Below the pieces are notes generated by a model. It was not told the DNA's origin and made no database searches. It saw nothing but the letters and a program-made list of their open reading frames with translations. Positions 33,351 through 41,051 of a DNA stretch of 52,260 nucleotides are shown one piece after another. This DNA is from Dubosiella muris (lineage in GTDB: Bacteria > Bacillota_I > Bacilli_A > Erysipelotrichales > Erysipelotrichaceae), in assembly GCF_004793885.1 (NCBI RefSeq), contig NZ_SRYG01000021.1, positions 1-52,260 of the forward strand. Reading direction: 5' to 3'. The position numbers and the translations under genes were made by a program. How positions within the stretch are numbered: the first letter of the stretch is position 1; each line of letters opens with the position of its first letter.

Positions 33351-34799
33351 TTAAACTTCCTTATTCATCGCGTCAAGCTTAGTTTTGATTTCCGCCATTT
33401 TCTTTTTCGAAAGCGGGTACCAGAAGATCAAAATCAGCGCAATGATCACAAAGCCAATGGCCGGAACACCCGTCGTGACCGAGTAAATCGCGTTCGTTAC
33501 CGAGGCGCTTTGCACGATGGCTTGTCCTGTGCTTACCTGATAGCCAATCGCGCTGATCACGAAACCGCCCAATCCGCCGGCAAGCGCCTGGCCGATCTTA
33601 CGCGAGAACGAGTACACGCCATACACCGTTCCGCCATCGCAAGAACCTGTCTGCACCGTCTGGTAGTCGATGACGTCGGAAATGAACGCCCACAACATCA
33701 AGTTGAAAATTCCCGATCCCAAATTGGCGAACAGCAGAATTCCACAATATACCCACGCGTTTTGAATGCGGGCGATAAACAAGAAGGCGTAAATGGCAGC
33801 CGAGAACAGCAGTCCGACCGCGGACGCTTCCTTCTTGCCAAATTTCGCGGCGATCTTTCCGGAGAATGGCGCAAGCAAAAGCGTGCAAACCGTCATCATC
33901 ATACCGGCAACGGACATCGCGCCGATGTTTTTAAAGTAATCCATGTACAAGTACATATTCATCGACTGCGCCAAAAGCATGGAAAGCAGCGAAACGATGG
34001 CAGCCGCGATCATGGAAAGCAGGGCGCGGTTGGTCGCGAGAGCCTTCACAAGGTCTTTTGCGGACAGCTGTTTCTGACTCGAATTGTCCACGACAATGCG
34101 CTCGGTCGACCATTTATAGCAAATCGTATAGCAGATGAGTGCCAGAAGGGCGAATACGCACGCCACGATGAAGACGCGGTTTCCTTGCAGCACCTGGTTG
34201 CCCGCCGCATCTGTCGTATACACGAACAACGGCGTCAGCGATCCGACAAACATACCCGCCAGGGACGCGCCAATCGAACGGAATGTCGAAAGCATCGCGC
34301 GCTCGCCCGGCTTGTCGGTAATGGCCGAAGCCATCGAGCCGTACGGAATGTTGATACCCGTATAGCAGAAACTTCCCCAAAGAATGTAAGTAATAAAGAT
34401 GTAGGCGACACGCACGCCGTAAGGCAGGTTGGCCACCCAAGGCACGAACATCAAAACACCGGCCGTCACGACAGGAATCATCATCCGTTTGATCCATGGA
34501 CGGTAACGCCCTGCGGCCGTTGGCTGGCTGCGGTCCACGATCCGTCCCATCCCGATGTCGGTGAAGGCGTCCACGCAGCGGCTCACCAAAAACAGCGTAC
34601 CGACTAAAGCGCCCGGAATTCCAAGAACGTTTGTATAAAACACCATCAAGAAGCTGGATGCCAAAATGAAGAAGAAATCGTTTCCGAAATCCCCGCACAT
34701 GTAGGCGATTTTATCTTTCCAGCCAAAAGGTCTATGCGCGGCGCGCTCTTCTTCCTGACGAAGCGCCGCTTTTGCTTTCGCATCTGAAACATTGATCAT
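33351..34799 (-). CDS. GPH-family glycoside/pentoside/hexuronide symporter (copy 2)
   Basis: A 482-residue paralogue of the preceding symporter with the same motifs (KIAYMCGDFGNDFFF, DIGMGRIVDRSQPTAAGRYRPWIK, GSMASAITDKPGERAMLSTFRSIGA). Differences cluster in the last third and the N-terminal tail, so substrates may differ. The region upstream has a perfect cre box, a leader hairpin and a 34-base palindrome. AGGAG lies nine bases before the ATG. Confidence 0.92.
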   Translation of the reverse strand: MINVSDAKAKAALRQEEERAAHRPFGWKDKIAYMCGDFGNDFFFILASSFLMVFYTNVLGIPGALVGTLFLVSRCVDAFTDIGMGRIVDRSQPTAAGRYRPWIKRMMIPVVTAGVLMFVPWVANLPYGVRVAYIFITYILWGSFCYTGINIPYGSMASAITDKPGERAMLSTFRSIGASLAGMFVGSLTPLFVYTTDAAGNQVLQGNRVFIVACVFALLALICYTICYKWSTERIVVDNSSQKQLSAKDLVKALATNRALLSMIAAAIVSLLSMLLAQSMNMYLYMDYFKNIGAMSVAGMMMTVCTLLLAPFSGKIAAKFGKKEASAVGLLFSAAIYAFLFIARIQNAWVYCGILLFANLGSGIFNLMLWAFISDVIDYQTVQTGSCDGGTVYGVYSFSRKIGQALAGGLGGFVISAIGYQVSTGQAIVQSASVTNAIYSVTTGVPAIGFVIIALILIFWYPLSKKKMAEIKTKLDAMNKEV

Positions 34800-34847
34800 A
34801 TTTTGAATCTCCTTTTCTATGTTTCCCGGCCCGCTTTGGTTAACGTC

Positions 34848-34892
34848 TTCAAAAGAAAGCCAGACTTCGCGTCTCTTTTGAAAGCGCTAACA
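34848..34892 (-). promoter_or_regulatory. Perfect cre box overlapping a leader hairpin, symporter copy 2
   Basis: TGAAAGCGCTAACA (34879-34892) matches the cre consensus at all positions. It overlaps an inverted repeat TTCAAAAG (34848-34855) with CTTTTGAA (34875-34882), extended by AGAC/GTCT around a TTCGC loop with a 6-base bulge. Confidence 0.75.
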
Positions 34893-34956
34893 CGACGAGC
34901 ACATGAGATACAATACTAGAATTCGTCCGAATTGAATACTGCGTTTTTTGTTATGC

Positions 34957-34990
34957 ATATTGCAAAAATTGTGCACATGTTTTGCAATAT
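34957..34990. repeat. 34-base palindrome, likely operator
   Basis: ATATTGCAAAA (34957-34967) and TTTTGCAATAT (34980-34990) are perfect inverted arms; the centre holds TGTGCACA (34970-34977) on exactly the same axis, so only two base pairs of the whole dyad mismatch. It has no T run, and lies about 160 bases before the symporter start and 65 bases past its cre box. Confidence 0.65.
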
Positions 34991-35089
34991 AAGTACATAC
35001 ATAAACGCAATGTAAGCGGTTTAAAGCGGCTTTTGCCTATTTAGTTAAGCGATTATAAAACAATTTTTATAATGTGCAAAAATTGACGC

Positions 35090-35127
35090 AAAAAAAAAGA
35101 GATCCCCTCGTTGGAGCGAAATCTCTT
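35090..35127 (-). terminator. Terminator of the YdcF-like gene
   Basis: Minus-strand AAGAGAT...ATCTCTT stem with inner CTCC/GGGG pairing, followed by nine T-rich bases. Confidence 0.8.
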
Positions 35128-35134
35128 GTGCGGC

Positions 35135-36175
35135 TCAGTTGAAGAGTCCCGCCATCAAAAACACAAGAAGAAACGGGATTTCCAAAACGGCCAGCATGCG
35201 CAAATGGCTGCGCCACGTCAGGGCCAAATACCCGACGAATTCGCGAAGCAAGGCGTTCAACGTAAAATACCACTTCGTCTTCGAACCGTATCCCACGCAG
35301 TCGACACCGGCTCTGCGGGCGAGGGCGAGGGCGCGGAACACATGGTAGCGGGTTGTCACAATCGCAATGTTCGCCTTCGGATCGTCGAGAAGGGCGTAGG
35401 AAAACGCCAGATTTTGTTCGGTGTTTCTGGAATTCGACTCCTGGCGCATCCGGTTGGGATCGACGCCTCGTTCCACGCAATATGCATACATCGCTTCGCT
35501 TTCGGAAATCGTTTCCCCCTCGCCCTGGCCGCCCGACAAAATCAAAACGGCATGGGGATTTTCGTAAAGCAGCTTGATGCCCAGGTCGATGCGGCTCGCT
35601 AACAGCGGCGTCACTTTTTCCTGCAAAATGCCCGCGCCAAGCACGATGATCGCATCCAGATCGTGCCGCTTTTTCCAATGGATGAGATTGAGCATCGCGG
35701 AAAAACAAAAAATCGTCAGCACGCTGAGCAAATACGTGACCGCCATGCCAACCGCCCCGTAAACCAGGACGCCAACCGGACTGCTCGCGCCGGAAAAAGC
35801 CAATGGAAACGCGACGACGTAAACAAGAAGTCCGAACGCGAACGCCAACGATAGAAAGTTGCTCCATCGAAACCCTTCTTTAAACAAAATACGGATGCCT
35901 TGGACAAAAAAGGTGAGAATGACCGCGAATGGAAAAAACAGCAGCCCGAGCACGACGACGCCAAGCAAAACGCTCAACGCCATAAACAGCGCCTGATGGC
36001 GTACGATCCAATCCGAATACTGGAATCCGATGGTCACCACGAGCAGCCCGCTAAAAACGAGCATCCAGAAAAAGGAAAAACCGCTCCACAATGTTCGGGG
36101 CTTGTATTTCATGACACCCCAAAACACCCCGATGGAGACGAGCCACAACAGGCCCATAATCGTTATGAAATGCAT
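35135..36175 (-). CDS. YdcF-like (DUF218) membrane protein
   Basis: A 346-residue protein. About six membrane segments occupy residues 1-165, then a DUF218/YdcF domain: DAIIVLGAGILQEKVTPLLASRIDLGIKL, LILSGGQGEGETISESEAMYAYCVERGV, NSRNTEQNLAFSYALL and ATTRYHVFRALALARRAGV. A last hydrophobic segment follows at the C-terminus. The fold resembles nucleotide-binding proteins; relatives include ElyC/SanA envelope factors. I start at MHFIT (36175), with GGAGGAG upstream; 27 further codons upstream cross the esterase terminator. Role probably in the cell envelope. Confidence 0.86.
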   Translation of the reverse strand: MHFITIMGLLWLVSIGVFWGVMKYKPRTLWSGFSFFWMLVFSGLLVVTIGFQYSDWIVRHQALFMALSVLLGVVVLGLLFFPFAVILTFFVQGIRILFKEGFRWSNFLSLAFAFGLLVYVVAFPLAFSGASSPVGVLVYGAVGMAVTYLLSVLTIFCFSAMLNLIHWKKRHDLDAIIVLGAGILQEKVTPLLASRIDLGIKLLYENPHAVLILSGGQGEGETISESEAMYAYCVERGVDPNRMRQESNSRNTEQNLAFSYALLDDPKANIAIVTTRYHVFRALALARRAGVDCVGYGSKTKWYFTLNALLREFVGYLALTWRSHLRMLAVLEIPFLLVFLMAGLFN

Positions 36176-36202
36176 AGATCTCCTCCGTTTTTTCTCATTA
36201 TA

Positions 36203-36226
36203 AGAAAAAAGACGCCTTTCGGCATC
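36203..36226 (-). terminator. Terminator of the carboxylesterase gene
   Basis: Minus-strand GATGCC-GAAA-GGCGTC (GNRA loop, one T-G pair) followed by TTTTTTC. Confidence 0.8.
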
Positions 36227-36249
36227 TTTCGCGCTAACACAAATTTGAT

Positions 36250-37929
36250 TTACCAAAGACTTGGTGTTTTAAAATGTTCGTCGAGATCGCTCGAGAACCA
36301 GCGACCGTTCATAATCGTGGAAACGATTGTTTGTTTGTCGGCGTCATCCAGCTTGTCGCTCTCGATCGCCTCGATAATGGCTTCGTTTGTCGTCGACACG
36401 TCTTCCATCTTCACAACCGCTTTGTCGTCTTTGGCGTCCAGCACGAGCGTCATCGGATCTTTGGCGGTCCATGGCGTCCATTCCACGCCCGCGTCTGCGC
36501 TCACCGGCGTGCCGTCTTTGACGAAGCTTGCCAAATACTCGTTGAAGTCCTTGGCCATCGCCACATAGCCCGCTTCGGTGAAATCGTAGCTTTCCGCGTA
36601 GTTGTTTTGAGTTGGCGAAATGGCCGGCACGAAAATGCCGTGGAACGAGCCAAGCGCCTCGATCGGATGGTCGGAGTTGCGGTCGCCATAGTTGATCTGG
36701 CACAAGTAGATGTTCGACTTGTAGGTATCGCTCATCTTTTCAGCCGACAGCTGCGTGTTGAAAATCCGGTAGAAGTCGCCGCCATACTGCGCGATAAACG
36801 CACGCGCCGCATCCGGATCCTTCATCTTTTCAATGGATGGATCGAAGCCGCCAAACATCGTGAACTCCTCGGAACCGGTAACCATCATGACCGGCACGTC
36901 GTTGACGTAGTCGCTGTCGAAGCCTTCCTTCGGAATGACGACGCCGTCGTTGTACAAGTGCGGGAACTTCGCCATGCGGATGCCCGCGTTCGGGAACAGC
37001 TTCACGAGCCGTTCGGAATCAATCGAATACAAGTAGTCGCGGACTTTCTCGTCGTCGCTCATGAGCCACTTTGCGGCCTCTTCCTCGTTGTCCGCTTCCT
37101 TATCTTCGACAACGAGCGGCGCAATCGTTTCGGCGATTTTTTGGATGGACGCGTCTTCCTCGGCAATCGTCATGCCGCCCGAGAACGCGATGGCTTTGTC
37201 GAACAAACCTTCGAACGTTGGCGAGACGAGCATGGCCATGACGTCGCGGCCGCCCGCGCTAAATCCCGACACGGTGACGTTGTTTGGATCGCCGCCAAAG
37301 TTGGCGATGTTGTCCTTGACCCATGCCAGCGCTTTGGCCAAATCGAGCATCGTGAAGTTGCCGGTGTTGTTTTCGTCGTCCAGCAGCGCCGGCAAGTTGT
37401 TGAAGCCAAGCAATCCAAGCCGGTAGTTGACGGAAACATACACAAGATCGTCGGTTTCGACCATGTCGAAGCCCGGAATCTCAAACGAGCTGCCCGTCTG
37501 GTTGTTGCCGCCATGGATGTATACGAGTACTGGCTTGTCTTTGGCGTCTTCTGTAGTGTAGACATCCAAATTCAGGCAGTCGGTCGAGCCGGTCGCCTCC
37601 ACAACGGTTTCTCCCTTTTCGTTGGTCGTGGAGGTCGACTGCATCGCCACCTCCTCTTTCTGCGTCGCGTCTTTCACATCGTCCCATTTGTCCGGATCCT
37701 GTGGCGCTTTCCATCGCAAGTCGCCGACTGGTTCCTTTCCATACGGGATGCCGTAATACGCTTCGACGCCGTTTTCCTCGACGCCTTTGACCTTGCCGTA
37801 CTCGGTGGCGCGCACAAGCTCCTCGGCTTTTGGCGCTTCCTCTTTCGGCGTTTCGGTCGTGTTCGAACAAGCCGTCAAAGACAAGGCCAGCGCGGCGCTT
37901 GCCAGCAGCTTAAAAAATCGAGCATTCAT
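36250..37929 (-). CDS. Lipoprotein type-B carboxylesterase
   Basis: A 559-residue alpha/beta hydrolase anchored outside the membrane. Residues 1-21 are a lipoprotein signal (LSLTAC, Cys21). The domain follows the PnbA/type-B scheme: GIPYGKEPVGDLRW, oxyanion hole IHGG at 138-141, VSVNYRLGLLGF, and the nucleophile elbow FGGDPNNVTVSGFSAGG with Ser224. The residue before the Ser is Phe rather than the family's Glu. Catalytic acid and His follow in the C-terminal half (SFHGIFVPA). It is preceded by a -10 and perfect cre box. It may deacylate dietary or wall polysaccharides or hydrolyse xenobiotic esters. Confidence 0.88.
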   Translation of the reverse strand: MNARFFKLLASAALALSLTACSNTTETPKEEAPKAEELVRATEYGKVKGVEENGVEAYYGIPYGKEPVGDLRWKAPQDPDKWDDVKDATQKEEVAMQSTSTTNEKGETVVEATGSTDCLNLDVYTTEDAKDKPVLVYIHGGNNQTGSSFEIPGFDMVETDDLVYVSVNYRLGLLGFNNLPALLDDENNTGNFTMLDLAKALAWVKDNIANFGGDPNNVTVSGFSAGGRDVMAMLVSPTFEGLFDKAIAFSGGMTIAEEDASIQKIAETIAPLVVEDKEADNEEEAAKWLMSDDEKVRDYLYSIDSERLVKLFPNAGIRMAKFPHLYNDGVVIPKEGFDSDYVNDVPVMMVTGSEEFTMFGGFDPSIEKMKDPDAARAFIAQYGGDFYRIFNTQLSAEKMSDTYKSNIYLCQINYGDRNSDHPIEALGSFHGIFVPAISPTQNNYAESYDFTEAGYVAMAKDFNEYLASFVKDGTPVSADAGVEWTPWTAKDPMTLVLDAKDDKAVVKMEDVSTTNEAIIEAIESDKLDDADKQTIVSTIMNGRWFSSDLDEHFKTPSLW

Positions 37930-37956
37930 AGTTTTATCCTCTTTCTCCCTTTTATG

Positions 37957-37983
37957 TGTTAGCGCTTTCACGCCTTCATTATA
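37957..37983 (-). promoter_or_regulatory. -10 element and perfect cre box of the carboxylesterase
   Basis: Minus-strand TATAAT (37978-37983) followed by TGAAAGCGCTAACA (37957-37970), identical to the cre box of symporter copy 2. The cre overlaps the predicted transcription start. Confidence 0.75.
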
Positions 37984-38032
37984 GAGGAAAAAAGCGGAAA
38001 ATCAGCCATGTTTCATAAGTTGAAATTGAATA

Positions 38033-38809
38033 TTATGCCAGAAATTTATACGTGTAAACGACTTGTTCGGCAAGTAGAGTCCAGACAATCGAGTCCGCCC
38101 ACGACGTGGCGCACTTGCCAAGCCGGATGAGCGGCAGCCCCTGGGCGTTTCCGGTTTGCGAGATCACAAAGACCGCGTCGCTTTTTTCGACTAGCTCTTG
38201 TTTCTTTTGGGGCGGTTTGAGCCGGAAATAGTGGCCATGCATCGAGAAGAGCACGAGCGCGTTCGTTTCCCTTGGCGTCGTGATTTCCTTGGGTTCGCCA
38301 ATCATCGTGGCGACCAGCCCGAAGGGCATGAGCTCGTTGGCGATGTGCTCCATGACCATCCGCATGCTGCGCAAGCCAAGAAAGTACACGTTTGGCTTCG
38401 CTTTCATCGTCTGACACAATGTTTCGATCATCCGGCACGTTTGGGTGGAAAACGCGTGTTCCAGCATGGCGGGAAGCGTTTGAAAAAACGCGGTGAGCTG
38501 TTCTCGCGAATAGGGAGGCGAAAACGGCCGGTTCTCGACAGGATGGCTGAAGCTGTAGACGTCGTTGCGGCCAAGTTCCTCTTCCACGTAGTCGCGAAAT
38601 TCGGTGTAGTCCTCAAAGCCAATCTTTTGCACGAACCGCGATACGGACGATGGCGACACGTGGCTTTGTTTGGCAAGCTGAAAAATCGAGCACGTCGGAA
38701 TTTCGGACAAATGCTTGAGCACATACATCGCGATGGCCTGGTTGGAGTCGGCGTTTCGCGTCAAACATGGAAGCAGGCGGTCGTATAAAGAATAAGGCAT
38801 CACTCTCAT
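38033..38809 (-). CDS. RpiR-family regulator with degenerate SIS region
   Basis: A 258-residue regulator. The RpiR helix-turn-helix is clear (SIFQLAKQSHVSPSSVSRFVQKIGFEDYTEFRDYV, residues about 40-75). The rest has SIS-like strands (NVYFLGLRSMRMVMEHIANEL, AVFVISQTGNA) but lacks the typical SxSGxS loop in the expected place and is shorter than the two other RpiR proteins. ATGAGAGTGATG offers two nearby starts; the first is used. It sits between the esterase and the SPNTGF genes, and its target is not obvious. Confidence 0.82.
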   Translation of the reverse strand: MRVMPYSLYDRLLPCLTRNADSNQAIAMYVLKHLSEIPTCSIFQLAKQSHVSPSSVSRFVQKIGFEDYTEFRDYVEEELGRNDVYSFSHPVENRPFSPPYSREQLTAFFQTLPAMLEHAFSTQTCRMIETLCQTMKAKPNVYFLGLRSMRMVMEHIANELMPFGLVATMIGEPKEITTPRETNALVLFSMHGHYFRLKPPQKKQELVEKSDAVFVISQTGNAQGLPLIRLGKCATSWADSIVWTLLAEQVVYTYKFLA

Positions 38810-38834
38810 CTCTGATTTCTCTCTTTCTATGGGT

Positions 38835-38847
38835 GAAACTTTCTTTC
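38835..38847. promoter_or_regulatory. GAAA-N5-TTTC dyad before the third RpiR gene
   Basis: GAAACTTTCTTTC (plus strand) lies 25 bases upstream of the RpiR start codon, between a -10-like TATACT and the gene. Possible autoregulatory operator. Confidence 0.35.
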
Positions 38848-38884
38848 TTGCCTTTCAGTATAACATTATATTCACATTCTCGAA

Positions 38885-38917
38885 AAAGAAAAAAGATCCT
38901 GGCGGCAAACCAGGATC
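38885..38917 (-). terminator. Terminator of SPNTGF protein gene 1
   Basis: Minus-strand GATCCTGG-TTTGCCG-CCAGGATC followed by TTTTTTC. Confidence 0.9.
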
Positions 38918-38944
38918 GAATCGGTAGATGATTTAGAATATTTT

Positions 38945-39718
38945 TTAGAAACCGGTATTCGGTGATTTCTTCACAGAAAGCTGTTGCTTTGTCGTGCTCA
39001 TATTTTTCACAGCAGAGCTGGAGCCCGGCTTCAACGTTGTGCCCGTTTGTTCCACTTCCTCTTTGTCGAGTTTGACTACCGTGCCATCCGACATCACTTT
39101 GACAAACGCGATTGGCGAGAGGCTGTCCAAACGAATGGTAAAGGACAATTCGTCCGTTACCCCGTCCTGGTTTAGCTGCACCGTCGTCTCCACGACTTCC
39201 CACGTACCGTTTTTCAACTGGTGGAGCACGTAGATGGAGTCGCCGTCTTGCAGACCTTTCCAAAGTTCGTCATACTCCGGATACGCTCGAAATTCAATGT
39301 CCATTCCACCTTCCGGAATTTCGACTGGCTCTCCATACCCGTAATACGTGTTCCCGGAACAAAAGTATTCCTTCGCGGAATAATCACCCGCGCCCAGCAG
39401 GACGACATTCGCGTCTTTTGGCACGTCGAACCCGGCTTTCTCGATGATGTTTTTCATCGCGTCCGGTTTTGTGAGTTCCTCGTACGTCTTTTCGGAAATG
39501 GCGACGCTGTCCACAACCGTGACCGTTCCCTGCCCGTTTTCATCGACGACTTTGTTGCTTTCACCAAATGGCGCGTTTTGCGCCAAGTCTGTGATCGTTG
39601 GCGACTTATCCACATCCGAACTTGTCGAGCTGTCGTCGGTTTGCGCCCAGATCGGCGTGCCTCCAAGCAGCATCATGAGCGCCAGCGCAGTGCTGGTCAG
39701 TTTTTTCATGCTTCCCAT
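38945..39718 (-). CDS. Secreted protein with C-terminal SPNTGF (copy 1, phase-variable promoter)
   Basis: A 257-residue exported protein. Residues 1-28 (MGSMKKLTSTALALMMLLGGTPIWAQ) are a signal peptide. The mature part has a conserved domain: DVPKDANVVLLGAGDY, EGGMDIEFRAYPEYDELWKGLQDGDSIYVLHQLKNGTWEV and IRLDSLSPIAFVKVMSDG, the last typical of Gram-positive surface proteins just before a sortase signal. The protein then stops at KKSPNTGF, an SPxTG motif without the usual hydrophobic and basic tail. I start at 39718, eight bases from AAAGGA. Its promoter carries a 12-G run. A paralogue lies at 42.6 kb. Function unknown. Confidence 0.82.
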   Translation of the reverse strand: MGSMKKLTSTALALMMLLGGTPIWAQTDDSSTSSDVDKSPTITDLAQNAPFGESNKVVDENGQGTVTVVDSVAISEKTYEELTKPDAMKNIIEKAGFDVPKDANVVLLGAGDYSAKEYFCSGNTYYGYGEPVEIPEGGMDIEFRAYPEYDELWKGLQDGDSIYVLHQLKNGTWEVVETTVQLNQDGVTDELSFTIRLDSLSPIAFVKVMSDGTVVKLDKEEVEQTGTTLKPGSSSAVKNMSTTKQQLSVKKSPNTGF

Positions 39719-39736
39719 ATTCACTTTTCCTTTCTG

Positions 39737-39755
39737 ATTGTATGCGCGATACAAT
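39737..39755 (-). promoter_or_regulatory. Leader hairpin of SPNTGF gene 1
   Basis: Perfect 7-bp stem ATTGTAT/ATACAAT with a CGCGC loop in the mRNA leader, right before the ribosome binding site. The paralogue has the matching hairpin with changed but still paired bases. Confidence 0.6.
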
Positions 39756-39773
39756 TCTGTTTTCGATAAAAAA

Positions 39774-39805
39774 ATTTTACCCCCCCCCCCCGTTGATTTT
39801 GTCAA
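39774..39805 (-). promoter_or_regulatory. Promoter with poly-G tract in its spacer
   Basis: Minus-strand TTGACA (39800-39805), then 20 bases of which the last 12 are all G (39780-39791), then TAAAAT (39774-39779). The same -35 and -10 occur at the paralogue with an 18-base spacer lacking the G run. At the sequenced length the spacer is three bases over the optimum; loss of two or three G would restore 17-18. Confidence 0.8.
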
Positions 39806-39891
39806 TACTTTTTTGACTTTTTATAGAAATAATAAACCGAACAACTACTGTGATATAAGTATCACTCATCCTATCAAAAAAGGCTTCAAAT

Positions 39892-39918
39892 AAAAAATGG
39901 CGGAGCGTATCCACCATA
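39892..39918 (-). terminator. Terminator of the O-acetylation pair
   Basis: Minus-strand ATGGTGGA-TACGC-TCCGCCAT (one T-G pair) followed by TTTTTTAT. Confidence 0.85.
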
Positions 39919-39926
39919 TTCGGATT

Positions 39927-41036
39927 CTATATTAGCGATACCCAGTTCAGGCGGTCGGTGTAGCGTTCGGCACACTCCCACAGCACGATGTCGGGATGTA
40001 GCTCGTCAATCATGTCCGGGGTGAACGACCAAATGTTCACGTACGTCGCGTCGCCATAATACTCGTCGAGCGTGTTGACAAGCCGTTCGCCAAACGAGTC
40101 CCCGATAATCAAAACGTTTTTCGTGGACTTGGCTTCGGGATTTTCACTGGACGGATCGAGCTCGTAAAACGTATCCTGGGCGAATTCGGACTGCATGTCG
40201 CAAAGCAGGGCGAGATCCCCGGCGTAGTTGTTGTAGAGCTCGTTGAACTTCACATTTTTGAGCGAGTCGGCGGGCTGCCCGAACAAGTTCAGGACGTCCA
40301 TGGCGGTCACAAACTCGCCAATGGCGTTGAAATGCGTGTCGGTCGAGTAGTAGAGCTGATGGTTTTGTCGTTCATCCATCAGCGAGTTTTTGGCGTTGAC
40401 GACGCGCAAGTCGGTGTTTTTCGCCAAATAGTCGAACAGCTCGTCGGTGCGCGAGACGTCGTTGTCGCGCGTGATCGTTGCCGGCATGAGTTCCGGGTAC
40501 ACATTGGCTTTGTTCGGAATGGACAGGATGCCGAACTGCACGCCTTTGGCTTCGATGACGTCGCGTTCGGCGCACAACTTGGCGGCGATGGCGGCCATAT
40601 CGCTTTCGGCATACCGGTTGACGCCTTGAAAATCCGAAACCGGATCGCCGTCGTCGGTCGCTTTGTAAAAGAGCCAGCCATCCTTGCCAAGGAGTACGCG
40701 GGTCGATTCGATGAACGTGTTGCCGGAAAAGGCGTTCGTCAGCTTGGTCGTGAATTTGGCGCCCTCCTCCTTGCCGGGAATGTTTTCGGAAAAGCCGTTT
40801 AAAAACTTTTGCATGCCGTTGGCGCCTTCTCCCTTTTCTTCTTCCTGTTTGGCTTGTTCTATCTCATGGCCGGCGACGACCGCGCTCTTTTCCGCCGCAG
40901 GCGAGAAGATGGAAAGGCCCTGCCTGACGAGGGTGAACGCGCCAAGCGACACGATGGACACGCAAAAACAAAGGCTGACGATGCGCTCGCCCGGTGTGCT
41001 TCGTTTACGGAGTTTCTTTTTCTTCGTTGGATTCAT
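39927..41036 (-). CDS. AlgX/AlgJ/DltD-like SGNH acyltransferase partner
   Basis: A 369-residue protein with a Lys/Arg-rich start and a single membrane segment near residues 20-42, the rest outside. The C-terminal two thirds resemble the AlgX/AlgJ SGNH-like O-acetyltransferase domain: LLGKDGWLFYK, the YYSTDTHFNAIGEFV segment with the Asp-x-His pair, and VLIIGDSFGERLV with the catalytic Ser. It would transfer acetyl groups, passed through the membrane by the MBOAT protein encoded just upstream, to a surface polysaccharide. The gap to the MBOAT gene is 15 bases. Confidence 0.85.
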   Translation of the reverse strand: MNPTKKKKLRKRSTPGERIVSLCFCVSIVSLGAFTLVRQGLSIFSPAAEKSAVVAGHEIEQAKQEEEKGEGANGMQKFLNGFSENIPGKEEGAKFTTKLTNAFSGNTFIESTRVLLGKDGWLFYKATDDGDPVSDFQGVNRYAESDMAAIAAKLCAERDVIEAKGVQFGILSIPNKANVYPELMPATITRDNDVSRTDELFDYLAKNTDLRVVNAKNSLMDERQNHQLYYSTDTHFNAIGEFVTAMDVLNLFGQPADSLKNVKFNELYNNYAGDLALLCDMQSEFAQDTFYELDPSSENPEAKSTKNVLIIGDSFGERLVNTLDEYYGDATYVNIWSFTPDMIDELHPDIVLWECAERYTDRLNWVSLI

Positions 41037-41051
41037 TTTCTGTTTTCCCTT

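Larger units (their letters stand above)
34800..35134. other. Regulatory region upstream of symporter copy 2
   Basis: 335 bases without a gene. It contains the leader hairpin and cre box of copy 2 (34848-34892), a weak -10 candidate TATTGT (34910-34915), the long palindrome at 34957-34990, a repeated 11-mer TGCAAAAATTG (34961-34971 and 35075-35085), and the terminator of the YdcF-like gene (35090-35127). Confidence 0.7.

Noticed and set aside
36228-36241. TTTCGCGCTAACAC as a further cre box before the YdcF-like gene
   Set aside because: Only one half matches; the TGWAA half is absent.
36274-37962. 562-codon plus-strand open frame opposite the carboxylesterase
   Set aside because: It has no ribosome binding site or recognisable domain and exactly shadows a gene with clear motifs. 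Long antisense frames are frequent here because the codon usage avoids stop codons on the opposite strand. The same holds for 33342-34607, 31737-32819, 23319-24776 and 9001-10059.
39780-39791. Poly-C run as pure assembly error
   Set aside because: Homopolymer miscounting is possible for the exact number, but the run lies precisely between conserved -35 and -10 elements, so I keep it as a real feature with uncertain length.
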